Below are positions 8,413 through 19,002 of a stretch of DNA of 52,800 nt, in pieces (positions within the stretch are counted from its first letter, which is position 1; each line of letters opens with the position of its first letter). The position numbers were made by a program, and so were the translations under genes. Below the pieces are notes generated by a model. That model was not told the origin of the DNA. It made no database searches and saw only the letters and a list, made by a program, of their open reading frames with translations. Origin of the DNA: Selenomonadaceae bacterium (lineage in GTDB: Bacteria > Bacillota > Negativicutes > Selenomonadales > Selenomonadaceae); the NCBI GenBank assembly GCA_017476005.1, contig JAFVEM010000006.1, positions 1 through 52,800 on the forward strand, read 5' to 3'.

Positions 8413-8862
8413 ATGCGCCGATTCGTCATTGTCGCCGGGGAGCGAGACATCCCTATTTTAACCATCCTAAGCGAGGCCTTCCACGATTTGAAACTCATTA
8501 CGGCCTTTATATTGGTCACTTCATTCTACCGCTACACCCAAGGTCTGTGGGAGGACTGGTATTTCACCGCGCTTATCGTCAATCTCATGGCTATCTTCTA
8601 TCTTTTCCAGCGCAATATTCTCTCCGAAAGCAGACTTTACAACACCGTCTTTGATGCCGTAGCCAGAGAACACCCGGTAGCTGAAGACTCCATGGAAGAG
8701 CGCCTAGACCGGCTCACCTCGGTTTTAGCCGCCTACCAAGGTTTGCGCCGCCAGCAACGCATAGCCAGCCAAGAAAAAAAATTCGTCTATTACACGGATC
8801 TGGCGGTACACATCATCGTCATCGGTTGCACGGTGCAAATGATTATGGCGAAATTGCAGTGA
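8413..8862 (+). CDS. hypothetical membrane protein
   Basis: The 149-residue protein has two predicted membrane segments in the first 60 residues (LKLITAFILVTSFYRY and WYFTALIVNLMAIFYLF), a charged helical middle (EERLDRLTSVLAAYQGLRRQQRIASQEKK) and a C-terminal hydrophobic helix (LAVHIIVIGCTVQMIM). I do not recognise it. The ATG has no convincing Shine-Dalgarno, so the start is uncertain. It follows a long leader from the promoter at 8210 and converges on hsdR. Confidence 0.55.
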   Translation: MRRFVIVAGERDIPILTILSEAFHDLKLITAFILVTSFYRYTQGLWEDWYFTALIVNLMAIFYLFQRNILSESRLYNTVFDAVAREHPVAEDSMEERLDRLTSVLAAYQGLRRQQRIASQEKKFVYYTDLAVHIIVIGCTVQMIMAKLQ

Positions 8863-8883
8863 GAGGAAAGAAGGTATTATCCC

Positions 8884-11800
8884 CTACGCCGCCTCACCAT
8901 ATCTACTACAGACATACTCGTAGATTTTTCCCCGGTACAAGTCAATGCCGGCCTCGTCGTAGCTTTCCGGTAGCTCTTTCCAGAGAATATCGCGAATGAG
9001 GTTGCCAACGGTATCTCTGGTTTCTTGCTTGGCTGTCCAGTTGTTCAGCTCGGCTATTTTTTCCTTGATTTTCGCAAGCAGCTCGGCGGCTACGGCCTTA
9101 ACTCTCTTTATGTCGTTTTTTGAGAGGTCGCTACGGAAAAGCATATCGTAGAGGGACAGCTCCTCGTCGCTCTTAAAGCCTTCCCGGACGTAGCGTTCTT
9201 CCTCTTGGTCTAGGTTACTGGCCAGGTTCATCAAATCCATGAAGGTTTTCTCAATGGCGGCTTGATCTTGCTCCTTGTTGTAGGCTGTGATGATTTTTTG
9301 GTAGCGTTCGTAATAATCCACACGCCCCGGATTGGCGAAAAGCATTCTGTCCAGCTTTTGCTGAATTACTTCCTGCAAGTCCCGAAAGACCAGATTTTTC
9401 GTCTTAGACCTGGCAAATTCTCGCCCCAAAAGTTCAAAGTCAATGGCGCTAATATCGAAGCGACGAGAAGGGACAAGCCCCTCCGCCATCGGTTCTATTT
9501 CCACATAGTCGCTGAGAATTTCGTTTATTTCCACCATTAAATCCGTGGTATCAATGTGTCGGCGTTTTTTCTGCAAGGCAGAGTGGATGGCGGCAATGGC
9601 GGCATATTCTTGCCGCGTAGCCTCCGCCGCATCAGTTCTATCCAAATATTTCATTAACTTATTCAATTCGGTGGCATAGGTGGTAAAGGTCTTTTTGTCC
9701 TCAATACGACCGCAGACAGCATTGGCCGCCAGTTGCAAAAGTTCCAACTTTTGAAAGCCCGTCGCCGTGGTCAGTGCGGCCAAGTCAAAACCAAGACCTT
9801 GGAGAAAAGCCTTGGCCATCGCTATAATGGCAAGAATACGCGCTATAAGCTCTTCTTTGTCAATGGTGGGATCTAAGCCACCGCCGCCGGAACTTACCGT
9901 ATAATCGGCCAACGCCTTACGGAGAGCCTTCACGATGCCGATATAGTCAACGATGATTCCGTTTGATTTTCCCTCGGCGACACGGTTGGCGCGAGCGATG
10001 GTCTGCATGAGGGTATGAGCCTTGAGGGGTTTATCGAGATACAGGCAGGAAAGGCATTTCACATCAAAGCCCGTGAGCCACATGGCGCAGACAAAAACGA
10101 TGCGCAGGGGATTATCCCTGTCCTTAAATTCCTTATCCAGTTCGCGCTTCTCCATTTTCTCCCGGTGGGTCTTAATGTCTAGGTTCCACTTTTGAAAGGT
10201 CTTGATTTCGTTCTGCTCCTGACTTATCACCACCGCCATTTCCGTTTCCTTCATCCAGTCCAGCTTGCGAGAGAGTTCCTGCGCCTCTTGCTGGCCGGCT
10301 TTTTTTATTTGCCCTGCGAGCCTCTCTATCGCCTCTCCCCAATATCCTCGCGCGGAGTCATACATACGAACGCAAGCTACCTTATTCAGGCAGACGAACA
10401 TGGCCTTGCCGCTTGTCCAAAGGTCGGCGTAATGGCTGACAAAATCACGGGCGATGGATTTCAGGCGCGGCTCGGCGGTGAGAAGATGAATTTCTTTGGC
10501 AAATTCCGCTTCCAGTTTATCCTGCTGCATTACGTCCATATCGGCCTTATCAATGGCCTCCAAAATGCGCTGGGTGATTTCCGGATTGCGGAGATCCAAG
10601 ATTTTCTCGCCGCGATTTTCATAGTAGAGGGGGACAGTGGCTCCGTCCTCCACGGCGCGCTTGAAGTCATAAACGGATACATAGCCGCCAAAAGTACGCT
10701 CGGTGATGTTGTCGCTAGACAGGAGCGGCGTGCCGGTGAAACCGATACGGGAGGCGGTGGGCAAGAGTTTCATCATATTGTCGGCAAAAATTCCGTACTG
10801 GCTGCGATGCGCCTCGTCGGACATGATGAGAATATCATGGTCGGGGAGAATGGCCGGTAAATCCGACCTATTAAATTTTTGTATCAAAGTAAAGATAAAG
10901 CTCTTGTTCCCCCGAAGTTTGCGCCATAAGTCCTCCCCACCGGTGGCAATAAATTCCGAGGCAGGGGATGCCCCAAGTACGCCGCAATTTTCAAAAGTAT
11001 CGCTTATTTGTTTGTTCAGCTCGTCCCTGTCGGTGAGAATGATAATGGTGGGAGAGCCGACAAATTTACGGCGGATTTTCTTAGCGAGGAATACCATGGA
11101 GTAGCTTTTGCCGGAACCTTGGGTATGCCAAAAAACCCCCAGTTTGCCATGGTTCAACTGCCGCTTCTCATAGGCTTTGACGGCTTCATTGACCCCGAGG
11201 TACTGATGGTTGCGAGCGAGGATTTTGACGGTTTGGCCGCCGCTGTGGTCGTAAAGAATAAAATTTTCCAATAAATCAAGAAAATTCTCCTTGCGACAAA
11301 TCCCCCGAAGCATGGTAGCAAGCGCAACGCTACCGGTCTCTTTTTCCGACAGCCGTTTCCATTCGTGGAAAAACTCGAACTTACTCCCCAGCGTCCCCAC
11401 CTTGGCCTCCACGCCGTTACTCAAAATCAAAAAGGCGTTGTACCAAAAAAGGTGAGGTATAGTGTCCTGATAGTCGGTATAATTATCCGTGTAAGCGTCC
11501 TCCACCTCCACGGTGTTTTTCTTCAGCTCCACAAAAAGCAGGGGGATGCCGTTCACAAAGCCCACAATATCCGTCCGGCGACGATATAGATTGCCGTGGA
11601 TTTTCAGTTCTTTTACGGCCAGAAAATGATTGTTGTCGGGGTCGGTAAAATCAATCACCTTAGCCGTGCGCGTAGTCTTCCTACCGCCGGTACTCACGGC
11701 GGTAACGCCAATGCCGTCGCGGATAAGCCGGTATTTTTCCTCGTTGATTTGGAGGGCAGAAGAAGTAGCCAACCGGTCGGTGAGTTTCGTTTCCGCCTCG

Positions 11801-12018
11801 CTGATTTGGGCAGGGGTTATCCAGTCGTTAAGCCTTTTCAGCGCGGCGCGAAAATAACGCTTCAAGAGAATTTCCTTATAGGACACTCGCCCCAAGGTGC
11901 CGTCCTCTCCCAATTTTTCCTCATTGTAGGCCAAGATCACCTCCCAACCCAATTCATCACGCAGGAGGTCGCCGGCACTTTCCTGCACCAAAATATTTTC
12001 CGAATAATCGTAGCTCAT
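8884..12018 (-). CDS. hsdR: type I restriction enzyme, R subunit
   Basis: The 1044-residue protein is full length for HsdR. The N-terminal nuclease domain contains DIVGFVNGIPLLFVELKK, a PD-(D/E)xK core, near residue 165. The translocase has Walker A TQGSGKSYSM near 300, the DEAH box MSDEAHRSQYG near 400, GFTGTP near 430 and motif VI QTIARANRVAEGK near 690. It cuts DNA after ATP-driven translocation when HsdM/HsdS meet unmethylated sites. It is the last gene of the operon and starts with GCGAGGTGATACC before the ATG. A parS-like site lies 34 bases upstream of its start. Confidence 0.95.
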   Translation of the reverse strand: MSYDYSENILVQESAGDLLRDELGWEVILAYNEEKLGEDGTLGRVSYKEILLKRYFRAALKRLNDWITPAQISEAETKLTDRLATSSALQINEEKYRLIRDGIGVTAVSTGGRKTTRTAKVIDFTDPDNNHFLAVKELKIHGNLYRRRTDIVGFVNGIPLLFVELKKNTVEVEDAYTDNYTDYQDTIPHLFWYNAFLILSNGVEAKVGTLGSKFEFFHEWKRLSEKETGSVALATMLRGICRKENFLDLLENFILYDHSGGQTVKILARNHQYLGVNEAVKAYEKRQLNHGKLGVFWHTQGSGKSYSMVFLAKKIRRKFVGSPTIIILTDRDELNKQISDTFENCGVLGASPASEFIATGGEDLWRKLRGNKSFIFTLIQKFNRSDLPAILPDHDILIMSDEAHRSQYGIFADNMMKLLPTASRIGFTGTPLLSSDNITERTFGGYVSVYDFKRAVEDGATVPLYYENRGEKILDLRNPEITQRILEAIDKADMDVMQQDKLEAEFAKEIHLLTAEPRLKSIARDFVSHYADLWTSGKAMFVCLNKVACVRMYDSARGYWGEAIERLAGQIKKAGQQEAQELSRKLDWMKETEMAVVISQEQNEIKTFQKWNLDIKTHREKMEKRELDKEFKDRDNPLRIVFVCAMWLTGFDVKCLSCLYLDKPLKAHTLMQTIARANRVAEGKSNGIIVDYIGIVKALRKALADYTVSSGGGGLDPTIDKEELIARILAIIAMAKAFLQGLGFDLAALTTATGFQKLELLQLAANAVCGRIEDKKTFTTYATELNKLMKYLDRTDAAEATRQEYAAIAAIHSALQKKRRHIDTTDLMVEINEILSDYVEIEPMAEGLVPSRRFDISAIDFELLGREFARSKTKNLVFRDLQEVIQQKLDRMLFANPGRVDYYERYQKIITAYNKEQDQAAIEKTFMDLMNLASNLDQEEERYVREGFKSDEELSLYDMLFRSDLSKNDIKRVKAVAAELLAKIKEKIAELNNWTAKQETRDTVGNLIRDILWKELPESYDEAGIDLYRGKIYEYVCSRYGEAA

Positions 12019-12051
12019 GGTATCACCTCGCTACTTTCTTTCCAACTAGAA

Positions 12052-12067
12052 CATTTCACGTGAAACA
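12052..12067. other. parS-like ParB site 2
   Basis: CATTTCACGTGAAACA matches the ParB consensus at 14 of 16 positions, including the whole TTTCACGTGAAA core. It sits in the gap between the nucleotidyltransferase stop and the hsdR start. Confidence 0.7.
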
Positions 12068-12070
12068 TTT

Positions 12071-12104
12071 CCTATACCCCTATTTCACCACTCATCAACT
12101 TGGG
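12071..12104. repeat. 34-bp direct repeat, copy 1 (3' end of nucleotidyltransferase)
   Basis: This stretch is identical at 33 of 34 positions to 12459-12492, 388 bp away. It encodes the C-terminal PKLMSGEIGV and stop of the nucleotidyltransferase, exactly the residues that end HsdS. Confidence 0.95.
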
Positions 12105-12449
12105 GCAACTGACATAAATTTCTTTTCCCTCTTTTTTCACATTGTTATAAAACGGATAAGCCCCAAGCCATTTATTAAAATGGTCAATATTGACTACATA
12201 AGGCATGATTGTCAGTTCGTGGTCAAAATTATAATCATACGTCATATAAGAGAGGCTTTTGCCCTCTTGCTTTATGGCCTTATCATCTAAGTCAACCAAA
12301 ATCATAACGTCAATATCCGATTCCGGCGTGTAATCGCCTCTAGCATAGGAGCCGTACAGTATCACCGAAACTAAATGCCTCCCATATAAGTCACACAAAT
12401 TTTGTGTGTAGCTTTCCAGCAATTTCTCCGTGACCTGTGGCATCATCAT
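12072..12449 (-). CDS. MNT-type nucleotidyltransferase with an HsdS-derived tail
   Basis: The 125-residue protein carries VSVILYGSYARGDYTPESDIDVMILVD near residues 28-53, the GSxxRG and DxD signature of minimal nucleotidyltransferases. These usually act as antitoxins with a HEPN partner, or as small adenylyltransferases. No HEPN gene is adjacent. The last ten residues, PKLMSGEIGV, are copied from the end of HsdS by the 34-bp direct repeat. The gene therefore looks inserted at, or recombined with, the hsdS 3' end, and its original C-terminus may have been lost. GGGGGAACGT precedes the ATG. Confidence 0.8.
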   Translation of the reverse strand: MMMPQVTEKLLESYTQNLCDLYGRHLVSVILYGSYARGDYTPESDIDVMILVDLDDKAIKQEGKSLSYMTYDYNFDHELTIMPYVVNIDHFNKWLGAYPFYNNVKKEGKEIYVSCPKLMSGEIGV

Positions 12450-12458
12450 ACGTTCCCC

Positions 12459-12492
12459 CCTATACCCCTATTTCACCACTCATCAGCTTGGG
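12459..12492. repeat. 34-bp direct repeat, copy 2 (3' end of hsdS)
   Basis: Partner of 12071-12104, with one A/G difference. This copy is in its natural context, the last codons and stop of hsdS. Confidence 0.95.
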
Positions 12493-13614
12493 TAACAAGC
12501 GGTCGCGAGCTTCTTGAGCATCATTATTTAATTGCTTTATACACTCCATTTTTCTCTGAATGGCTTCAGATTGTTGATTGTATTTTTTCATCAAATCAGG
12601 TGCTGGCACATACACCAATATATCTTCAAGCATATGTTTCGTCAGAAACTTTATTGTTGAGCCACTTGCTCCTTGGAATAACTGACGCATATTGTCTCGT
12701 ACAGCATGATATAAAAGGTAAAGATGCTCTTTTTTATATGGACTGAACACATACGTTCTCTGGTATGCTTCAAATTTACCTCTATATATTTTCACATTAA
12801 ACTCTCCATTACCAGCAAGTATAACCGCATCACAATCGAATGAATGGGAGGCAGCTCTTATTGGTTCCTGTGCACAAGTAAAAAACGGATAATGTCCATT
12901 GGGCGTTCCAAAATTTGCATCTTTTTTTCCGGTCAATATAGGAGTAATTTCACCTAGTCCAACCCTCTCCCACCCCTCCGGCACCCCATCCACAAACTTT
13001 ACCCCCTCATGCCCCGGAAAACGAAAATCCACGAACCACTCCTTATAGAGCCGTTGTGCCGCTTCTTCCAAGAGTTTTATTTGTTTTTTGTTGTTTTCGA
13101 TGAGGTTGTCGTAGGCGGAGAGGATGGAGGCGATGCGGTTTTGGGTGGAGAGAGGGGGGAGGGCAACCGGGATATTGCCAAGAATAGAGGTATTTAAGTT
13201 CAGCATAGTCGAGCCGACAGCGTGGTTTTCTACCCAACCAACGGTATCAGGCTTTTGTAGCTGATAAAAAATAAACTTAGGCGATGCCTTGCTCGGTTCA
13301 ATGGTTACTCGCAAACAGCCTGTACCACAAAGCCAACCTGCCTCTCGCTTGGTAGAAAAGGCACAGCGTCCAACGTCACCTCTGCGAGAATAGATGATGT
13401 CGCCATTCTCTATTTTATGACGTGACAATCGGTTGACGTGTTCCTCGGGGACGCGAGCTATGGAAGTTTCAGAAATATGACCGCCAACCAAGTCCTTCGG
13501 CATTACAACTGGGATTCCTTCATCGGAATAATCTGCTTGATGGAGCTGTGAGCCGAAAGGCCCCGTCTGTATATTTTGAGCCACATCTCCAAGCCTTACC
13601 GTTTCCCACTCCAC
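12460..13614 (-). CDS. hsdS: type I restriction enzyme, S (specificity) subunit
   Basis: The 384-residue protein has two target-recognition domains (about 1-150 and 200-340), each followed by a conserved helical region: QNRIASILSAYDNLIENNKKQIKLLEEAAQRLYKEWFVDFRFPG in the middle and RDRLLPKLMSGEIGV at the end. I place the start at the GTG of (M)EWETVRLGDVA, behind GAGGGAGATGGAGCT. An in-frame TTG 30 bases upstream overlaps hicA. It sets the sequence specificity of the HsdMS methylase and HsdMSR nuclease. Its gene is separated from hsdM by four accessory genes. Confidence 0.92.
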   Translation of the reverse strand: MEWETVRLGDVAQNIQTGPFGSQLHQADYSDEGIPVVMPKDLVGGHISETSIARVPEEHVNRLSRHKIENGDIIYSRRGDVGRCAFSTKREAGWLCGTGCLRVTIEPSKASPKFIFYQLQKPDTVGWVENHAVGSTMLNLNTSILGNIPVALPPLSTQNRIASILSAYDNLIENNKKQIKLLEEAAQRLYKEWFVDFRFPGHEGVKFVDGVPEGWERVGLGEITPILTGKKDANFGTPNGHYPFFTCAQEPIRAASHSFDCDAVILAGNGEFNVKIYRGKFEAYQRTYVFSPYKKEHLYLLYHAVRDNMRQLFQGASGSTIKFLTKHMLEDILVYVPAPDLMKKYNQQSEAIQRKMECIKQLNNDAQEARDRLLPKLMSGEIGV

Positions 13615-13627
13615 AGCTCCATCTCCC

Positions 13628-13822
13628 TCAAAACCTAAAACCAATGCCGCTTTCCTTCATTATCGCATTAGCCATATGATGGGACTTTATTTTCCCATCC
13701 ACCGTCACATTACCGTTTACAATGGGGCTGTACCAAATATCATGGTCGCCCTTGCCATGTCTAACGAAAGTACAGCCGTTTTTTTTCAGAATTTCCCTGA
13801 CCTTCTTCTCATACTCAGCCAT
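13628..13822 (-). CDS. hicA: HicA family mRNA interferase toxin
   Basis: The 64-residue protein is MAEYEKKVREILKKNGCTFVRHGKGDHDIWYSP and onward, with the HicA double-stranded RNA-binding fold and the catalytic histidine region RHGKGDHDIW. It would cleave mRNA when free of its antitoxin. The ATG overlaps the stop of the upstream DUF1902 gene by eight bases, typical of a coupled toxin-antitoxin pair with the antitoxin first. The pair lies inside the type I restriction operon. Confidence 0.88.
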   Translation of the reverse strand: MAEYEKKVREILKKNGCTFVRHGKGDHDIWYSPIVNGNVTVDGKIKSHHMANAIMKESGIGFRF

Positions 13823-14042
13823 AAGCCGACACCACATCGCTACGGTTAGAGGCGAATTTAAGGTTATAGGCGGCTTTCGCCCGATGATTGAGTGCCATCA
13901 GTTCCGGCACGGCATATTTTACTCGTTCCACCAAAGCATCGAAGGAGCCGGATTCCAGTGCCAGTCCCGGCACATCATCGCTAGTGGCAATCCAAACAGC
14001 CGCCTCTTTGTCCCAAGTCATTTGAATATGATAATCGCTCAT
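13815..14042 (-). CDS. hicB: DUF1902 HicB-like antitoxin
   Basis: The 75-residue product MSDYHIQMTWDKEAAVWIATSDDVPGLALES and onward shows the DUF1902 signature (WDxEAxVWxAxSDDVPGL) of partial-RNase-H-fold HicB-type antitoxins, with VPELMALN at the end of the fold. No separate DNA-binding domain is present. The start at 14042 is chosen for the AGGGGAGATGGGG site. An upstream ATG overlaps the preceding gene. Confidence 0.82.
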   Translation of the reverse strand: MSDYHIQMTWDKEAAVWIATSDDVPGLALESGSFDALVERVKYAVPELMALNHRAKAAYNLKFASNRSDVVSAYG

Positions 14043-14055
14043 AACCCCATCTCCC

Positions 14056-14505
14056 CTACTCATTGCAGAAAATATGCAATCGACCGTTCTCTTCCTTGAC
14101 CGCTAAATTTCTCACAGTAGATTCTCGCTCTGGGATTGTGACGTTAAAATGATGATGTTGGTCATCAATTTCATAGATGAGCCGACTGAACATCGTGGCA
14201 CTAAGGAGTAACTGGCACGGTAGCTTTCGCGGTGACGCTATGACAGGCAATGACGGAAAAATCAAATCCCCTACACAGAAATTCGGTATCTTATAGAGAT
14301 TCCCCGTTGTCATACCGCCAAAACCGCCAAAGGGAACATCAGGGGTTGTCAGCTTGCCGCCAACTTCCTCGATCATATCCTCATCTGCCGTCCAAATAGG
14401 AAATGTCGCCCCCGTATCAAGCATAGCATCCAAACGGAAAGGCTTATTCAATATAACAATAGGACGCTGCGCCTCTTTGCTGAGTTCAAGAGTAAATTGC
14501 TTCAT
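14056..14505 (-). CDS. retropepsin-like aspartic protease domain protein
   Basis: The 149-residue protein has AMLDTGATFPIW near residue 30, the DTGA active-site loop of single-domain retropepsin-like proteases. A glycine-rich flap-like segment (PFGGFGGMTTGNL) follows near 65, and LLLSATMFSRLIYEID stands in the position of the second hydrophobic-hydrophobic-glycine element. The family would act as a dimer. Substrates are unknown. It forms a pair with the small gene just upstream and is embedded in the hsd operon. Confidence 0.72.
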   Translation of the reverse strand: MKQFTLELSKEAQRPIVILNKPFRLDAMLDTGATFPIWTADEDMIEEVGGKLTTPDVPFGGFGGMTTGNLYKIPNFCVGDLIFPSLPVIASPRKLPCQLLLSATMFSRLIYEIDDQHHHFNVTIPERESTVRNLAVKEENGRLHIFCNE

Positions 14506-14517
14506 AAAACACCTACC

Positions 14518-14727
14518 TCAATACAAATTGTTAGGCAGAGTATAACGAGTGAAGACATCCTCTCCGGCAAATTGACGCTTGAGGAAATCCCGGCTGTTAT
14601 CACTGGCACCTATTACAACCGCCGAGCGAACATTCGCCTCATTCTCCCAGTCAATTTGACTCAAACCTACCCATTTATCGGGGTACTTGGTAACGATTTC
14701 CGCCCAAGTCATTCTCTTGTTATCCAT
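14518..14727 (-). CDS. hypothetical small protein, partner of retropepsin-like gene
   Basis: The 69-residue product (MDNKRMTWAEIVTKYPDKWVGLSQIDWENEANVRSAVVIG and onward) ends TRYTLPNNLY. The pattern of a WVGL strand, a WENEANVRSA segment and a terminal YTxPNNL recurs in small Clostridia proteins next to retropepsin-like genes, from memory. GTGAGGTAATACA supplies the ribosome site, and 12 bases separate it from the protease start. Function unknown. Confidence 0.62.
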   Translation of the reverse strand: MDNKRMTWAEIVTKYPDKWVGLSQIDWENEANVRSAVVIGASDNSRDFLKRQFAGEDVFTRYTLPNNLY

Positions 14728-14789
14728 ATTGTATTACCTCACTTTTAGCATGACATTTGTGCTTAGCTGAATTACAAATTAAATTTTCA

Positions 14790-16610
14790 TCATAGCCCCA
14801 TCTCCTTAAAATTAGCCTCAATAGTGGCCATAAGCTCATTAGACTCCCCCTGTAATTTCGTCAGCTCGCGATGAATTTCCTGCATCCGGCTCGTAAAATC
14901 CACGCCGTCGTCCTCGGCCGGGGCAACCCCTACATAGGCTCCCGGGGTGAGGGAGTAGTTTTTCTCGGCAATCTCGGAAAGGTTTGCTACCTTACACAGA
15001 CCGAGAACATCGGCGTACTTTCCGTCGCCAAATTTCTCATAAAGCCATAGAGCATCTTTGGCAATGGTCAGTAACGCCTCCTGCGCGGTAATTTTCTCGT
15101 CCCACTCGCCTTGAGTTTTTTTCTTTTCTCGCTTGGCGGCTTTCTCTACGGCTTCTTTGGCCTCTTGGCGGAGCTTGGCTATTTTGCTTTCCAGTGCCTG
15201 AATGATGCCTGCAAAATCCCCCTCCCCCAAGACCTCATGGTATTCAGCGATAAGTTTTTGGTATTTTTCCGTTTCCCCACGATAAAGCCAAACGATGGCC
15301 GTGAGATTTTTGAGTTGCCACCGGCTCCATTCGTTCAGGGTGCGATCCACCACGGTATAATAATTTCTGGCATCAATGAAGAGAATTTTGTCCCTCAGCT
15401 CCTTCTTTTTGGCCTTGTCGTAAAACCACAGGGAGCAAGGGAGGGATTTGGTGTAAAAGAAATTGTTGCCTACGCTGATAATCACATCTACATGGCCGGT
15501 TTGGACGAGGGACTCGCGAATGTCCTTGTCCCTGCCTTGGCTGTCGGTGGCGGAGGAGGCCATAACAAAGCCGGCGCGACCTATCGCGTTTAGATAGGCG
15601 TAGAAATAGGAAATCCAAAGATAGTTGGCATTGCCCACTTCCTTGCTTTTCTTGTTGACGGCAGGGAGGCCGAAGGGGAGGCGTCCGGCCTTTGTGCAAC
15701 TTTCGGCTTTTACCTTGTCCACGTTGAAGGGGGGATTGGCCATTACATAATCGCATTTACCGGCTAGGTTATAAGCGTCATGGTAGAAGGTGTTGGCAGC
15801 GTCGCCGGACTTTATTTGACCGGACAGACCGTGTACGGCCATGTTCATTTGGGCGAGCTTGGCGTTGTAATCGACCTTTTCCTGCCCGTAGAAGGTCATG
15901 GCGCTATTGGCGTTCATCCCGAAGTTATTGACAAAATCGCCGCTGGCTACGAACATACCGCCGCTGCCGCAAGCGCAATCCAAGAGAATCCCGGTCTTTG
16001 GCTCCAGCACATTCACAATCATTTTTACCAAAGATTTGGGGGTGAAGAATACGCCGTCATCAGAAGCCACCACCGGGGCGAATTTGGACAGGAAGTATTC
16101 GTAAATGCGACCGATGATATCGCCGCCGATGTCGTCTAGGGCGCTGTTGTTGAAAATCCGCAAGAGTTCATTAAGTAGTTCAGGGGTAAATTCGTTGTAA
16201 CTTTTGGGCAGAACGCCGACAAGCTGCTCGCTTTGGTCTTCGATAAGACTCATGGCATTGTTGACCGCCTCGCCGATGCTGCCTATGGGTTTGCCATCTT
16301 TTCCCATGATACCGGCCTCGGCAATATTCTCCGGCAGATTCACCAAATAATCATATTGAGCTTCCCTCGGCAGGAACAGGGCACTTTTGGCGCGGAAATC
16401 GCTGGCCTCCACGGGGAGCATCTTGCCGTTACGCGTAGGGCGGTTTTTGAGAATTTCCGCCTCGACTTTCTTGTAACGGCTGTAGGCATAACGCAAGAAG
16501 ATAAGCCCTAGAACAGGCATACAGTATTGATTGGAGGTGAGTTTCGAGCCGGCTCGCAAGAGGTCGGCCGACTCCCATAGCTCGGACTCCAGTTTTCGTA
16601 TATTGACCAT
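14790..16610 (-). CDS. hsdM: type I restriction enzyme, M (methyltransferase) subunit
   Basis: The 606-residue protein has the HsdM N-terminal helical domain (LWESADLLRAGSKLTSNQYCMPVLGLIFLRY), the S-adenosylmethionine motif LDCACGSGGMFVASG near residue 215 and the N6-adenine catalytic motif NPPFNVD near 300. A charged C-terminal helix region (about 480-540) would contact HsdS. The start is MVNIRKL, behind AAAAGGAGTAAAACA. It is the first gene of the operon, directly downstream of the gyrB terminator. Confidence 0.95.
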   Translation of the reverse strand: MVNIRKLESELWESADLLRAGSKLTSNQYCMPVLGLIFLRYAYSRYKKVEAEILKNRPTRNGKMLPVEASDFRAKSALFLPREAQYDYLVNLPENIAEAGIMGKDGKPIGSIGEAVNNAMSLIEDQSEQLVGVLPKSYNEFTPELLNELLRIFNNSALDDIGGDIIGRIYEYFLSKFAPVVASDDGVFFTPKSLVKMIVNVLEPKTGILLDCACGSGGMFVASGDFVNNFGMNANSAMTFYGQEKVDYNAKLAQMNMAVHGLSGQIKSGDAANTFYHDAYNLAGKCDYVMANPPFNVDKVKAESCTKAGRLPFGLPAVNKKSKEVGNANYLWISYFYAYLNAIGRAGFVMASSATDSQGRDKDIRESLVQTGHVDVIISVGNNFFYTKSLPCSLWFYDKAKKKELRDKILFIDARNYYTVVDRTLNEWSRWQLKNLTAIVWLYRGETEKYQKLIAEYHEVLGEGDFAGIIQALESKIAKLRQEAKEAVEKAAKREKKKTQGEWDEKITAQEALLTIAKDALWLYEKFGDGKYADVLGLCKVANLSEIAEKNYSLTPGAYVGVAPAEDDGVDFTSRMQEIHRELTKLQGESNELMATIEANFKEMGL

Positions 16611-16633
16611 TGTTTTACTCCTTTTTGTTTGAC

Positions 16634-16673
16634 AAAAAAGGGAGGACAAGGCACTCCCTCGTACTCCCTTTTT
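16634..16673 (-). terminator. gyrB terminator
   Basis: AAAAAGGGAG and CTCCCTTTTT arms flank a central loop that itself contains GGGAGTGCC. It lies between the gyrB stop (16676) and the hsdM start. Confidence 0.75.
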
Positions 16674-16675
16674 CC

Positions 16676-18782
<2,107 letters not shown>

Positions 18783-18792
18783 TGAAAATTTT

Positions 18793-19002
18793 TCACCCTC
18801 TCCCTCGCAAAGTCAGCGGCGACAACGCCGACAAATACACTCCTTTGTCCGTAAAGACCACCGCTTTGGGCTTTTTTTCTTTGGCGGTGGGAGTGATTAT
18901 CAAGGAGGGCGTATCCTCCCTGATTGGCTTAGAGGAATAATCGCAAATCGCCACTATATCGCGACGCCGTACCGAAATTTCATCTCCTAAGTGTAAGTAC
19001 AT
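18793..19002 (-). CDS. remB: RemB (DUF370) extracellular matrix regulator-like protein
   Basis: The 69-residue product MYLHLGDEISVRRRDIVAICDYSS and onward shows the DUF370/RemB pattern: an initial beta strand, then VFTDKGVYLSALSPLTL near the end. RemA/RemB proteins bind DNA and tune matrix genes in Bacillus. The start codon lies inside the end of the dciA-like gene (23-base overlap), as is common for the recF-remB-gyrB neighbourhood. Confidence 0.85.
   Translation of the reverse strand: MYLHLGDEISVRRRDIVAICDYSSKPIREDTPSLIITPTAKEKKPKAVVFTDKGVYLSALSPLTLRGRG

Noticed and set aside
8884..12063. Several long plus-strand frames inside hsdR (for example 10192-10860)
   Set aside because: They are shadows of the hsdR coding frame on the other strand, without ribosome sites and without family patterns.
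12072..12449. MNT/HEPN toxin-antitoxin pair
   Set aside because: No HEPN gene lies on either side; only the nucleotidyltransferase is present.
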